Positions 1-7,589 are shown, numbered from the stretch's first letter. The stretch is 64,000 nt of DNA from an uncultured Clostridia bacterium (GCA_947383835.1 CANDEV010000001.1:124001-188000); one strand, 5' to 3'. A program made the numbers and translations. Notes: generated by a model not told the origin, from the letters alone.

Positions 1-156
1 CCCTGCCAAGTATCCCTTGAAGAGAGAATGGGCTGCGGCGTGGGCGCGTGTCTTGTGTGCGCCTGTCGGACTATCCGCAACGGCGAGGAATATTACGCTC
101 ACGTCTGCAAGGACGGTCCCGTTTTCAGCGCAGAGGAGGTGCTTTTTGATGAGTAA
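1..156 (+). CDS. pyrK: Dihydroorotate dehydrogenase B, electron-transfer subunit (C-terminal end)
   Basis: This is the last 51 codons of a gene that enters from the left edge. The fragment carries a cysteine-rich stretch with pattern C-x(4)[17 protein letters not shown] and ends with HVCKDGPVF, the [2Fe-2S] cluster region at the C-terminus of PyrK. PyrK passes electrons from NAD+/NADH through FAD and the iron-sulfur cluster to PyrD in pyrimidine synthesis. Its stop codon overlaps the start of pyrD by 8 bp, so the two are translationally coupled in one operon. Confidence 0.93.
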   Translation, partial: PCQVSLEERMGCGVGACLVCACRTIRNGEEYYAHVCKDGPVFSAEEVLFDE

Positions 157-1060
157 GCTTTCGGTGAATTTTGCGGGTGTGGACTTCAAAAACCCTCTTA
201 TCCCCGCTTCGGGAGCGTTCGGATACGGACGTGAATTTGAGCATTTTTACCCTCTTTCAACTCTGGGTGGAATTTCCGTCAAGGGCACGACGGGTACAAA
301 GCGTAACGGAAATCTGCCGCCCAGAATTGCGGAAACTCCAAGCGGTATGCTCAACAGCGTTGGTTTGCAAAATCCCGGCGTTGACCATTTTATAAAAATC
401 GAACTGCCGAACCTTAAAACCAAAGACACGGTAATTATTGCCAATATTGCAGGCTCTACTGCGGACGAGTACCGCGAAATTGCGGAAAAACTGGACAAAA
501 CCGACGTTGACATGATTGAGGTAAATATTTCCTGTCCCAACGTCAAGGCGGGGGGAGCGGCTTTCGGCGTGACCTGCGAGGGTGCGGCACAAATTACAAA
601 AATTGTCAGAGCGGCTACCTCAAAGCCTGTGATGATGAAGCTTTCGCCAAATGTTACCAACATTGCGGACATCGCAAAGGCAGTGGAAGCCGAGGGCGCG
701 GACGCTGTTTCGCTGATAAACACCCTTTTGGGCATGAGAATTGACATAAAAACACGCCGTCCCATTCTGCACAACAATGTGGGCGGACTTTCGGGTCCCG
801 CTGTTTTCCCCGTGGCGGTGAGAATGGTTTGGCAGGTTGCAAACGCGGTAAAAATTCCCGTCTGCGGCATGGGAGGAATTTCCACATGGCAGGACGCGGT
901 CGAAATGATGATGGCGGGCGCAAGCACGTTCCAGATAGGCGCGGCTCTGTTTGCCGACCCAATGACCCCCGTTAAAATTATCGAGGGACTGGAAAAATAT
1001 GTACAGGACAACGGTCTGAACAATTTGCAGGAAATCGTCGGCACGGTCAAGCCATATTAG
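149..1060 (+). CDS. pyrD: Dihydroorotate dehydrogenase B (NAD+), catalytic subunit
   Basis: A 303-residue FMN-dependent TIM barrel that oxidises dihydroorotate to orotate in de novo pyrimidine synthesis. The motif NISCPN with Cys129 is the catalytic cysteine of class 1 enzymes, and the adjacent pyrK makes this class 1B. Further family landmarks are GAFGYG near the N-terminus, NPGVD, and GMGGIS plus [10 protein letters not shown] for phosphate and FMN binding. An in-frame extension upstream to position 17 exists, but GAGGAGGT at about 132-139 places the start at ATG 149, inside the end of pyrK. The pathway genes presumably continue to the left of the window. Confidence 0.96.
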   Translation: MSKLSVNFAGVDFKNPLIPASGAFGYGREFEHFYPLSTLGGISVKGTTGTKRNGNLPPRIAETPSGMLNSVGLQNPGVDHFIKIELPNLKTKDTVIIANIAGSTADEYREIAEKLDKTDVDMIEVNISCPNVKAGGAAFGVTCEGAAQITKIVRAATSKPVMMKLSPNVTNIADIAKAVEAEGADAVSLINTLLGMRIDIKTRRPILHNNVGGLSGPAVFPVAVRMVWQVANAVKIPVCGMGGISTWQDAVEMMMAGASTFQIGAALFADPMTPVKIIEGLEKYVQDNGLNNLQEIVGTVKPY

Positions 1061-1095
1061 AGAGTAGAAGTTAGAGCAAGGGGACTTCCCTTGCT

Positions 1096-1341
1096 CTAAA
1101 AATCTAAAAAAAGCCTTACCGCCGTGTGAAATCCCTGCGCGAACCCTGCTGCTTTGGACACGTCGCTGAGTTCCTCGGCAAGTTCGCCTATGCGCTCCGC
1201 TTTTTTGTCGGACAGCTTTTTATTTTTAACAAGCCTATTCAGATAACTGTTCATAGTGCTGGAAATTTCTGCAATATCCGTATCGCGTTCCTGTCTCAAG
1301 TCATTTTCCCAAAAAATGTCTTTTAATGTGGGGTAATTCAT
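1096..1341 (-). CDS. Conserved hypothetical protein, small helical
   Basis: An 81-residue highly charged, helix-rich protein with no signal peptide or membrane segment (starts MNYPTLKDIFWEND, ends FHTAVRLFLDF). It resembles the small DUF6809-like proteins of gut Clostridia, but I cannot assign a function. The reading frame extends 21 codons upstream; the start at 1341 is preferred because AAAGGAG lies about 9 nt before it. It is convergent with pyrD, 35 bp from the pyrD stop. Confidence 0.7.
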   Translation of the reverse strand: MNYPTLKDIFWENDLRQERDTDIAEISSTMNSYLNRLVKNKKLSDKKAERIGELAEELSDVSKAAGFAQGFHTAVRLFLDF

Positions 1342-1435
1342 ATTTATTGCTCCTTTTGCATAATTTGACAAATGATTTTTGTAGGTGACGAAAATGCGTT
1401 CCATAAAAAATTGTCTGTCGTTAATTATATTATAT

Positions 1436-1492
1436 CATACATACTCATGTATGACTATTGGCATTTTTACTAAAAATACATGAGTATGTATG
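1436..1492. repeat. 16-bp perfect inverted repeat upstream of the RHH gene
   Basis: CATACATACTCATGTA at 1436-1451 is exactly complementary to TACATGAGTATGTATG at 1477-1492, with a 25-bp spacer. Each arm also contains the short palindrome TACATGAGTA-like core. It lies in the gap before a ribbon-helix-helix gene. Proteins of that fold commonly bind such palindromes, so this may be an autoregulatory operator; that is inference. Confidence 0.6.
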
Positions 1493-1501
1493 TATATTAT
1501 G

Positions 1502-1573
1502 GTAGGGCGGGGGCTTGCTCCCGCCTTGTAAAAATAATAATGCATGACAGGCGGGAGCAAGCCCCCGCCCTAC
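1502..1573. repeat. 24-bp perfect inverted repeat, G+C-rich REP-like hairpin
   Basis: The arm at 1502-1525 (GTAGGGCGGGGGCTTGCTCC plus CGCC) is perfectly repeated in inverse at 1550-1573, separated by 24 nt. Each arm is itself an imperfect palindrome (GGCGGG...CCCGCC). Its G+C content is far above the AT-rich flanks, which is typical of dispersed REP/BIME-like palindromes. The right arm ends 28 bp before the ATG of the RHH gene and could fold in its leader. Confidence 0.75.
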
Positions 1574-1601
1574 GAATATACGATTTACAGAGGGTGATAT
1601 T

Positions 1602-1799
1602 ATGGGAAAAACATCGGCTGCCGTTAAAAACAGATATGCGGCAAAAGCATATGACAGATTGCAGATAATTGTGAAAAAAGGCAAAAAATCCGAACTGCAA
1701 GACATTGCCGACAAGCAGGGCGAAAGTCTGAACGGCTACATAAAAAAAGCCGTTCGCGAGCAGTACAAAAAGGACACGGGAAACGATATTGAACTGTAA
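1602..1799 (+). CDS. Ribbon-helix-helix (Arc/CopG-type) DNA-binding protein
   Basis: A 65-residue basic protein. Residues from about 10 to 55 (AYDRLQIIVKKGKKSELQDIAD followed by GESLNGYIKKAVREQ, split here into two parts) match the strand-helix-helix pattern of Arc-family repressors, including the S-x-N-x-(Y/F)-I turn between the helices. AGAGGGTG precedes the ATG. Such proteins are often antitoxins or autorepressors, but the next gene is an esterase with no toxin features, so a toxin-antitoxin role is not supported. The nested inverted repeats upstream are candidate binding sites. Confidence 0.8.
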   Translation: MGKTSAAVKNRYAAKAYDRLQIIVKKGKKSELQDIADKQGESLNGYIKKAVREQYKKDTGNDIEL

Positions 1800-1832
1800 A
1801 AATATTACAAAATTTAACAGGAGGAAATCATT

Positions 1833-2744
1833 ATGGCACTACCCGAATTTAACAAAATCGAGCAAAACAAAACAGCAGTCCCCGAATGGGCAAAATTCAT
1901 GAAAGACGGCGAATTTATCAGCTACTCCGTTACATACAAAACCAAAATTTACTTTGACCTTTTTGACGAGTACGTCTCCGGCGAGGGCATGACTTACTAC
2001 GTTTTCGACCCTGTGAAGCACGGCGCTGACCCTGCCAAAAAGTACCCTGTATTGATGTGGCTCCACGGCATGAGCAACGCTCTGGACGGGGTCAAGTGCA
2101 TAATGTGCTGCGGCGCGGAGCAGTACGCTTCACCGAAATATCAGCAGAAAATGGGCGGCGCGTATCTGATAGTCCCCCTCGCCTTTGAAAAACGTCTCGA
2201 GGACGGAAATATCATCGGCTCATGGGGTGACGACAATTACAATTACTCCCCCATGCTAAAGGAAATTTTCGATACAGTCTGCGAAAAAAGCAGCAAAAAT
2301 ATCGGCAAAAAATTTGTTATGGGAGCTTCCGCGGGAGGCTTTATGACATGGAAAATGTTAGAAGATTATGGCAATTACTTTGACGGCGCAATGCCTATCG
2401 CTTCGGGGTACGTACCCGATGACAAGTCCCTCGAAAAAATTTCGGAAAGCGGCGTAAACCTGCTTATCGCCCACGGCAGACGTGACGAAATGGCGGTCTT
2501 TGACAAGTGCATTTTACCCCGAGAGGAAAAATTACTGAACGTGAAAAATACCCTTTGCTTCTTCCCCGAATGGGTCTACAACGGGGACGGCGGCATTGCT
2601 TCGGTGAATTACGGCATTGAAATGGGTCAGCATTGCATGATAAATTGGGTGCAGCACGATTTGATGTTCGACGACGGCAAGCCTGCGGACGAAAGACTGA
2701 AAAACGGCGTTACAGGCTGGGTCAGAGATATTTCCGAAAAATAA
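1833..2744 (+). CDS. Alpha/beta-hydrolase, feruloyl-esterase/depolymerase-like
   Basis: A 303-residue alpha/beta hydrolase. Visible elements are MWLHG before the oxyanion region, GASAGG carrying the nucleophile serine, AHGRRDE with the likely catalytic Asp, and GQHCM with the likely His. This layout resembles the esterase/LpqC/feruloyl-esterase group that acts on carbohydrate esters or polyesters. No signal peptide is present, so it is probably cytoplasmic. GGAGG sits directly upstream. It begins a closely spaced run of four genes (to 5364). The substrate is not determined. Confidence 0.75.
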   Translation: MALPEFNKIEQNKTAVPEWAKFMKDGEFISYSVTYKTKIYFDLFDEYVSGEGMTYYVFDPVKHGADPAKKYPVLMWLHGMSNALDGVKCIMCCGAEQYASPKYQQKMGGAYLIVPLAFEKRLEDGNIIGSWGDDNYNYSPMLKEIFDTVCEKSSKNIGKKFVMGASAGGFMTWKMLEDYGNYFDGAMPIASGYVPDDKSLEKISESGVNLLIAHGRRDEMAVFDKCILPREEKLLNVKNTLCFFPEWVYNGDGGIASVNYGIEMGQHCMINWVQHDLMFDDGKPADERLKNGVTGWVRDISEK

Positions 2745-2764
2745 TTGCCGAGGAGAATTGTGAA

Positions 2765-3298
2765 ATGGAAAAAATAGTTGTTTCGCAGAAAAAGTCAACC
2801 TTATTGCTGTCCATAATTTGCATGGTTTTTGCCTGTGTTGTTATGATCTGTTTGGTGTTCAGCAAAAAATTCAGCGAAAGCGGGTTTGTGTCAACGTCCG
2901 TCGGCGTTGCGGCTGCAAAGGTTTTTTTTGCGGTCTGCGCTGTACTTTGCGCGTACTGCGCGGTAGTTTTCATAAAACGGCTTGCAAATCCCAAGCCGCT
3001 TATAATCGTGGACGAAAACGGTTTCACCGACAGCAGCAACGCAAATTCCGTGGGTTTTGTCCCGTGGAGCGACGTGAAACGTATCTACATGGTGACAATG
3101 AAGCACAACAAGCTTATTCAGGTGGAGCTTACCTATCCCGATGAGTACCTTAGCCGCATGAGCGGACTTGCGCGCAAAGCCGCCGAATTGAACATAAAAA
3201 TGGGGTATCAGCCGATCAGCTTTTCACTGAACGGCACGGGGAAAAATCCCGATAAATTTATGGCGGACATGATCTCGCTTTGGGAAAGGAACAGATAA
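2765..3298 (+). CDS. Membrane protein with PH-like C-terminal domain (STM3941-like)
   Basis: A 177-residue protein with two predicted membrane helices (about residues 14-40 and 55-75) followed by a soluble domain with GFVPWSDVKRIYM, characteristic of bacterial PH-like STM3941-family proteins. The function of the family is unknown. The ATG at 2765 follows AGGAG at 2751; an in-frame extension to 2633 would overlap the esterase and lacks a ribosome binding site. It lies 20 bp after the esterase and 1 bp before the adenylyltransferase gene. Confidence 0.72.
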   Translation: MEKIVVSQKKSTLLLSIICMVFACVVMICLVFSKKFSESGFVSTSVGVAAAKVFFAVCAVLCAYCAVVFIKRLANPKPLIIVDENGFTDSSNANSVGFVPWSDVKRIYMVTMKHNKLIQVELTYPDEYLSRMSGLARKAAELNIKMGYQPISFSLNGTGKNPDKFMADMISLWERNR

Positions 3299-3299
3299 A

Positions 3300-4172
3300 A
3301 TGCGAACCGAAAATGAAATGTACGACCTTATAATCGGCACGGCGCAAGCCGATGAGCGTATCCGCGCGGTGTATATGAACGGCTCGCGGACTAACCCCAA
3401 CGTCCCCCGCGATATTTTTCAGGACTACGATATTGTATACGTTGTCACCGCTAATAATCCTTTTTACGAGGATAAAAATTGGATAGACATTTTCGGCGAA
3501 CGGCTTTATATGCAGTGTCCCGACGAATTGGACAAGTCCGTGGGCATGGATGTGGACTTCGACAAATGCTATAGCTGGCTAATTCAGCTTGCGGACGGCA
3601 ACCGTCTCGATCTCCACGTTGAACCGACTTGGAACTGCGGCATTGCAAACGACAAGCTGTGCAAAATTTTACTTGACAAGGACGGTATCTTACCGAAAAT
3701 CCACGAGTCCACCGATGAGGATTACCGCGTGAAAAAGCCAACTGCGGCAGAATTTTTGGCGGCTTGCAATGAATTCTGGTGGTGCATGAACAACGCTGCA
3801 AAGGGACTTTGGCGGGAGGAAGTCACATACGTGCAGGATATGCTGAACGAGTGTGTACGTCCGCAGCTTATGAAAATTTTATCTTGGAAAATCGGCTTTG
3901 ACACGGATTTTACCGTCAGCGTGGGAAAATCCGCAAAGTATATGTACAAATGGTTGGAACCGTCTGTATGGCAGCGTTTTTTGCGTACATACGCAGGTTC
4001 CGAGATCTCGGAAATTTGGGCTGCCGTTTTTGATATGTGCGCTCTCATGGACGAATTTGCCCCGAAAATTGCGGAAAAATTAAGTGCGGAGTACGACTAT
4101 ACAATGGCGAAAAACAGCAGGCTATGGCTTGAAAAGGTACAAAATCTGCCAAAAAATGCAAAGGAAATTTAG
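3300..4172 (+). CDS. Aminoglycoside 6-adenylyltransferase family protein (ANT(6)/AadE-like)
   Basis: A 290-residue nucleotidyltransferase. Residues ~27-50 contain NGSRTNPNVPRDIFQDYDI, the GS...D-x-D metal and nucleotide motif of ANT(6) streptomycin adenylyltransferases. Further matches are WIDIFGERL, LDLHVEP, LLDKDG, VKKPTAAEF, CNEFWWCMNN and LSWKIG. Length equals that of AadE. Base composition resembles its neighbours, so it looks like a resident chromosomal homologue rather than a recently acquired resistance gene. Whether it confers streptomycin resistance cannot be read from sequence. It starts 1 bp after the previous stop, so it is coupled to it. Confidence 0.88.
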   Translation: MRTENEMYDLIIGTAQADERIRAVYMNGSRTNPNVPRDIFQDYDIVYVVTANNPFYEDKNWIDIFGERLYMQCPDELDKSVGMDVDFDKCYSWLIQLADGNRLDLHVEPTWNCGIANDKLCKILLDKDGILPKIHESTDEDYRVKKPTAAEFLAACNEFWWCMNNAAKGLWREEVTYVQDMLNECVRPQLMKILSWKIGFDTDFTVSVGKSAKYMYKWLEPSVWQRFLRTYAGSEISEIWAAVFDMCALMDEFAPKIAEKLSAEYDYTMAKNSRLWLEKVQNLPKNAKEI

Positions 4173-4182
4173 GAGTGTTTTT

Positions 4183-5364
4183 ATGACAAAAATTTATCTG
4201 GTACGCCACGCTGAGGCAATGGGCAATGTTGAGGAATTTTTCCAAGGACGAACCGACTGCGAGGTCAGCGAAAATGGCAAAAAACAGCTTGCGCTTATTG
4301 CGGAACACTTTAAGGATATCCCTATTGAGGCAATTTATTCCAGTCCGTTAAAGCGCACGGTTGATACCGCAGAGGCTGTAAACAAACACCATGATTTGCC
4401 AATAATTCGGGACGAGGGTCTTATCGAAATAAGCGGCGGAGTATGGGAGGGCAAGCCATGGGCAGAGCTGCCGCTGCTGTACCCTGTGGAGTACGATCTA
4501 TGGAAAAACCACATGGAGAATTTCTATATTGCTGACGGTGAAAAAATGACCGAGGTTTTTGAGCGCATGAAAAATACTGTGAACAAAATTGCCGCAGAAA
4601 ATGACGGCAGGACTATTGCGGTTGTCTCCCACGGCTGCGCTCTGCGGAATTTTTTGTGCTATGCAATGGGCAGACCGATCTCCGCCCTTAAGGACGTGGG
4701 CTGGTCGGACAATACCGCGGTGTCCCTTGTTGAATACGAAAACGGCGTGCCGAAAATTATTTTTAAAAACAACAACGACCATTTGACAGAGGAACTTTCC
4801 ACACTTTCAAAATCAAAGTGGAGCAGTCTTGAAAATATTGATTACGGCAGCTTTGGAAAAGTGCATATCCGCAATCTGCGAAGCTATGACCCTGAGATAT
4901 TTGCCCGCGAGGAGGTCGCGCAGGGGTGGCTGGACGCAAGTCCCGAAAAGCTTGAAATGCGGCTGCGGGACAATGTGACCGGCAAAGCCGTCTCAATAGC
5001 GGCGGACTATGAGGGCGAGCCTGCGGGATACGTCAGCGTTTATCCGTACTGTATGTGGGGTGCGCTGGGCGGCAAAGGCTATCCTGAGATAGTGGATTTT
5101 AACGTGCTGGAAAAATTCCGCAGAAAGGGCGTTGGTACCGCTCTTATGGATATGGCGGAAAAAATCGCGGTGGAATACTCTGACACGGTATATTTGGGCG
5201 TAGGTCTGCACAGTGGCTACGGAGCTGCTCAACGGCTTTATGTAAAGCGTGGGTACGTTCCCGACGGTTCGGGAGTTTGGTACGGGGACAAGGTATCTGC
5301 GCCGTATTCAGCCTGTGTGAATGACGACGAGCTTAATTTGTACCTATACAAGAAGCTTAAATAA
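4183..5364 (+). CDS. Histidine phosphatase (PGAM/CobC type) fused to a GNAT acetyltransferase
   Basis: A 393-residue two-domain protein. Residues 1 to ~200 form a histidine-phosphatase domain: VRHAEAMGN with the phospho-accepting His, SSPLKRTVDTAEAV, and VSHGCALRNF with the second active-site His. Residues ~225-393 form a GNAT N-acetyltransferase domain with the acetyl-CoA loop FRRKGVGTALMD and a C-terminal LYVKRGYVPDGSG. AGGAG precedes ATG 4183; an in-frame extension to 4084 lies inside the previous gene. The two activities acting on one small molecule is plausible, but the substrate is unknown. It ends the four-gene run. Confidence 0.85.
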   Translation: MTKIYLVRHAEAMGNVEEFFQGRTDCEVSENGKKQLALIAEHFKDIPIEAIYSSPLKRTVDTAEAVNKHHDLPIIRDEGLIEISGGVWEGKPWAELPLLYPVEYDLWKNHMENFYIADGEKMTEVFERMKNTVNKIAAENDGRTIAVVSHGCALRNFLCYAMGRPISALKDVGWSDNTAVSLVEYENGVPKIIFKNNNDHLTEELSTLSKSKWSSLENIDYGSFGKVHIRNLRSYDPEIFAREEVAQGWLDASPEKLEMRLRDNVTGKAVSIAADYEGEPAGYVSVYPYCMWGALGGKGYPEIVDFNVLEKFRRKGVGTALMDMAEKIAVEYSDTVYLGVGLHSGYGAAQRLYVKRGYVPDGSGVWYGDKVSAPYSACVNDDELNLYLYKKLK

Positions 5365-5397
5365 TATGACTGTACTACCATATAAACAAGCAATAAA

Positions 5398-5456
5398 TTA
5401 CAAATGAATTACAAAATAATTACAAAGATTACAATATGATTACATTGCGGTTACAA
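5398..5456 (+). promoter_or_regulatory. Six helically phased TTACAA direct repeats (candidate response-regulator site)
   Basis: TTACAA or a one-base variant begins at 5398, 5409, 5420, 5429, 5440 and 5451, giving spacings of 11, 11, 9, 11 and 11 bp, one helical turn each. The block ends 14 bp upstream of a consensus -35 box. OmpR/PhoB-family response regulators bind 11-bp direct repeats in this arrangement, so an activator site is inferred. No such regulator gene is present in the window. Confidence 0.55.
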
Positions 5457-5470
5457 ATATCCCGAAATTA

Positions 5471-5499
5471 TTGACGGCAAATTTAATCGGTGTTATAAT
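5471..5499 (+). promoter_or_regulatory. Sigma-A type promoter for the lipoprotein gene
   Basis: TTGACG at 5471-5476, a 17-bp spacer and TATAAT at 5494-5499. Transcription would start near 5506, about 24 nt before the ATG at 5530, leaving just enough leader for the GGGAGG ribosome binding site. Confidence 0.75.
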
Positions 5500-5529
5500 T
5501 TGCTTATAAAAAATTTGGGAGGTATTTTT

Positions 5530-6279
5530 ATGAAAAGGGTACGGTCTATATTTATTGCATCGGTCATTGCGGTTTTGATCTGCACGGGCTGTTCAGGCGG
5601 CGATACTTCCGTTGAAGACGGTACAGAGCAGCTTTCGGAAGCTTCCGTGACCGAGACCGAAGCTGAAACAAAAATGCAGACAGAAAGTGAAACAGAGACG
5701 GAAACGCATACTCAAATTGAAACGGAAACGCAAACGGAGACGGAAGCAGAATTACAAACCGAGGAAACAACGTCAATTGATGCGGAGGCAGATAGTTCTG
5801 CCGCAGAATACGGAAACGACATAACGGGATACATATATCTGCCAGCAGGCTGGGACTATTCCGAAAATGATGCGGGAGAATTCACCGCAGTTTCTCCTGA
5901 CGGCTTGTCACGTGCGGAAAGCCTGCTGTTTACAGGCTTTGCAGGGGGAGATGAAAGCACGGAACAAGGGTACAACATTACAGTTTCGGCTTCGGGACAA
6001 ACAGCAATGATGTTTTGTCATACTGTTGCGCTCAACTCCGAAACAGAGGGCTATGACAGCTATGATGTTATAGAACTGCAATGCGGAGAAGTAAGCGGAT
6101 TCTGTGCAGTAATGCTTGATACCGACACTGATTTAGGCTTCAGATTATATGCGGCTTTTCCCGATGAAAAGGTCGGGAAAATCTACGCCGTAAAGATAGA
6201 AAGCAGTGATTGCACGGTCGAAAATATGACTGTTCTAAGCGCGGCTGTAGACGGTTATCACAGGGTATCTGCGGAGTAA
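5530..6279 (+). CDS. Lipoprotein with Thr/Glu-rich stalk
   Basis: A 249-residue exported protein. The N-terminus (KR, hydrophobic stretch, then ICTGC) is a lipoprotein signal with a slightly unusual Cys at -3. Residues ~38-100 are an extremely T/E-rich repeat (TETE, TQTE runs), a likely extended acidic spacer. Residues ~105-249 form a globular domain beginning YIYLPAGWDYSEND, of unknown function. The same design (lipobox, T/E stalk, ~140-residue domain) recurs in the lipoprotein at 11722-12441. Start chosen at 5530 because GGGAGG precedes it. Its stop codon lies in the terminal repeat of the 108-bp hairpin element. Confidence 0.82.
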   Translation: MKRVRSIFIASVIAVLICTGCSGGDTSVEDGTEQLSEASVTETEAETKMQTESETETETHTQIETETQTETEAELQTEETTSIDAEADSSAAEYGNDITGYIYLPAGWDYSENDAGEFTAVSPDGLSRAESLLFTGFAGGDESTEQGYNITVSASGQTAMMFCHTVALNSETEGYDSYDVIELQCGEVSGFCAVMLDTDTDLGFRLYAAFPDEKVGKIYAVKIESSDCTVENMTVLSAAVDGYHRVSAE

Positions 6280-6384
6280 TACTAATTTGCTCCTAAAAGC
6301 GTTGGTAAAAAATCTGCGCAAAAATCATACTCGCAAATTTTTGCTTGATTTTTTACACGCTTTTTAGTCGCAAATCAGTATAAA
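6277..6384 (+). repeat. 108-bp hairpin repeat element, copy A
   Basis: It starts TAATACTAATTTGC and ends with the near-inverse GCAAATCAGTATAA. Internally, CTAAAAGCGT pairs with ACGCTTTTTAG and GCAAAAAT with ATTTTTGC, so the whole unit folds into one long hairpin. A second copy lies at 36168-36276 in the opposite orientation; both share GCGCAAAAATCATA and AAATTTTTGCTTGA in the core. It has no coding capacity and fits a small non-autonomous (MITE-like) element or dispersed palindrome. The lipoprotein stop codon TAA is its first three bases. Confidence 0.7.
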
Positions 6385-6419
6385 ACGCCGCTGTTAAAAA
6401 TGCAAAACGGAGGAAAAAT

Positions 6420-6842
6420 ATGAAAATAATGTCTGTGGATTTCGGCGACAGCAGGACCGGCATTGCCATATGCGGCGAAAGCGAAATGCTTGCCTCGCCG
6501 CTGACTGTTATAACCGAGTACAATTTTGAACGCTGCGCGGAAAAGGTGGCGGAGCTTGCCAAAAAAGAAAAAGCCGAGCTTATAGTAGTCGGCTATCCGA
6601 AAAATATGAACAATACCGTCGGTGAGCGAGCGGAAAAATGCGCGGAATTTTCCCGACTTGTAAGCGAGCTGTCGGGCATTCCCTCCGAGCTTTGGGACGA
6701 GCGCAGCACCACGGTGACGGCGCACAATTATCTTAACGAGACAAACGTCCGCGGGAAAAAACGGAAAACCGTTGTGGACGCGGTTGCCGCAACGATTATT
6801 TTGGAGACTTACCTTGCGTATCGGAAGAACCGACAGCTTTAG
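6420..6842 (+). CDS. ruvX: Putative pre-16S rRNA nuclease / Holliday junction resolvase-like protein YqgF
   Basis: A 140-residue RNase-H-fold protein. MSVDFGDSRTGIAI is the first acidic metal-binding motif, VVGYPKNMNNTVGERAEKC the central motif, and LWDERSTTVTA and VDAVAATIILETYL the C-terminal motifs, all typical of the YqgF/RuvX family, which processes the 5' end of 16S rRNA. Family length is usual. CGGAGG lies 7 nt before the ATG. Its last 47 bp overlap the convergent TauE-like gene on the other strand. The 108-bp hairpin element lies just upstream. Confidence 0.93.
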   Translation: MKIMSVDFGDSRTGIAICGESEMLASPLTVITEYNFERCAEKVAELAKKEKAELIVVGYPKNMNNTVGERAEKCAEFSRLVSELSGIPSELWDERSTTVTAHNYLNETNVRGKKRKTVVDAVAATIILETYLAYRKNRQL

Positions 6843-7188
6843 GCTTGTACAAAAGCTCTTTAATTCCTATTAAAAGTATAAATATCGCGAATATTTTTTT
6901 CAAGGCAGGAGAGCCGATATGCTCCGCGGCGTAAGTTCCAGCCGCTGCAAAAGCAATTCCGATAATAATTGAGGGGACTATTTTTCTCCACTCGATAAGC
7001 TTGTTTTTGCTGTGTATTATCACCGACAACGCGGCTATCGGTATAAAATAAATAAGATTTATCCCCTGTGCGGCAAGCTGATCGAAGCCTCCGAAAACCG
7101 TCAGGTAGATTATCAGTATCATGCCGCCGCCCACGCCGAGGGAAGCGAAAATACCCGTGAAAAACGCCGCGGTAAACGACCATATCAT
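6796..7188 (-). CDS. Half-size TauE/SafE-family transporter, second partner
   Basis: A 130-residue, four-helix membrane protein starting MIWSFTAAFFTGIFASLGVGGGM; the glycine-rich LGVGGGM motif marks a TauE/SafE half. Full-length members have two such repeats in one chain, whereas here each repeat is a separate gene. The ATG overlaps the stop of the upstream half (7185-7188, ATGA), so the two are coupled and probably form a heterodimer. Family members export organic anions or sulfur compounds; the substrate is not determined. The 3' end overlaps ruvX antisense. Confidence 0.82.
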   Translation of the reverse strand: MIWSFTAAFFTGIFASLGVGGGMILIIYLTVFGGFDQLAAQGINLIYFIPIAALSVIIHSKNKLIEWRKIVPSIIIGIAFAAAGTYAAEHIGSPALKKIFAIFILLIGIKELLYKPKAVGSSDTQGKSPK

Positions 7189-7556
7189 TTAAGCAGTATC
7201 CTCCCTCCGGAAATTATAAGAATTATTCCGAATATCCTTTTTAACAGGGTGTTCGGGATTTTTTTCATAAGCAGTCCGCCGATCACCGCGCCGACAAGTC
7301 CAAATGGAATAAGAGGCAGAGCGTCCCCCCAGCGGAAGCTGCTTTTATATGCGTAAAAAAATGCGGACACTATGGACAGCGGCAACGTCAGAGCAAGTGA
7401 TGTTGCGTGGGACTTTTTCACGTCCACCCCGCCCTTTTGCAGCATGGGGACGGCGGCTATGCCTCCACCAGAGCCGAACAGACCGTTGCACAGACCTGTT
7501 ACCGCTCCCAAAATATAAAAATAGAGTTTTTTGTGTTTTTCGATAAAATTTTTCAT
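7185..7556 (-). CDS. Half-size TauE/SafE-family transporter, first partner
   Basis: A 123-residue membrane protein, M-K-N-F-I-E-K-H-K-K then about four helices; GLCNGLFGSGGG is the TauE glycine motif and KKSHATSLALTLPLS the conserved loop. A longer frame reaches 7742, but that part lies inside the predicted structured RNA. The start at 7556 fits homologue lengths, although no clear ribosome binding site precedes it. It is followed by its partner with an ATGA overlap. There is no obvious promoter between the RNA terminator and this gene, so read-through may supply expression. Confidence 0.8.
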   Translation of the reverse strand: MKNFIEKHKKLYFYILGAVTGLCNGLFGSGGGIAAVPMLQKGGVDVKKSHATSLALTLPLSIVSAFFYAYKSSFRWGDALPLIPFGLVGAVIGGLLMKKIPNTLLKRIFGIILIISGGRILLK

Positions 7557-7589
7557 AATAGTATTATTTGCGCCAAAATAAAAAATATC

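Noticed and set aside
17..148. N-terminal extension of pyrD in frame from position 17
   Set aside because: It runs inside the cysteine-rich end of pyrK in another frame; the ribosome binding site at 132-139 and the family start point to ATG 149.
247..1050. Long open frame antisense to pyrD (267 codons)
   Set aside because: It is a shadow of a high-confidence gene, has no ribosome binding site and no recognisable family.
1480..1714. Three overlapping small open frames in both directions
   Set aside because: They are produced by the G+C-rich inverted repeat and lack ribosome binding sites; only the RHH gene at 1602 is supported.
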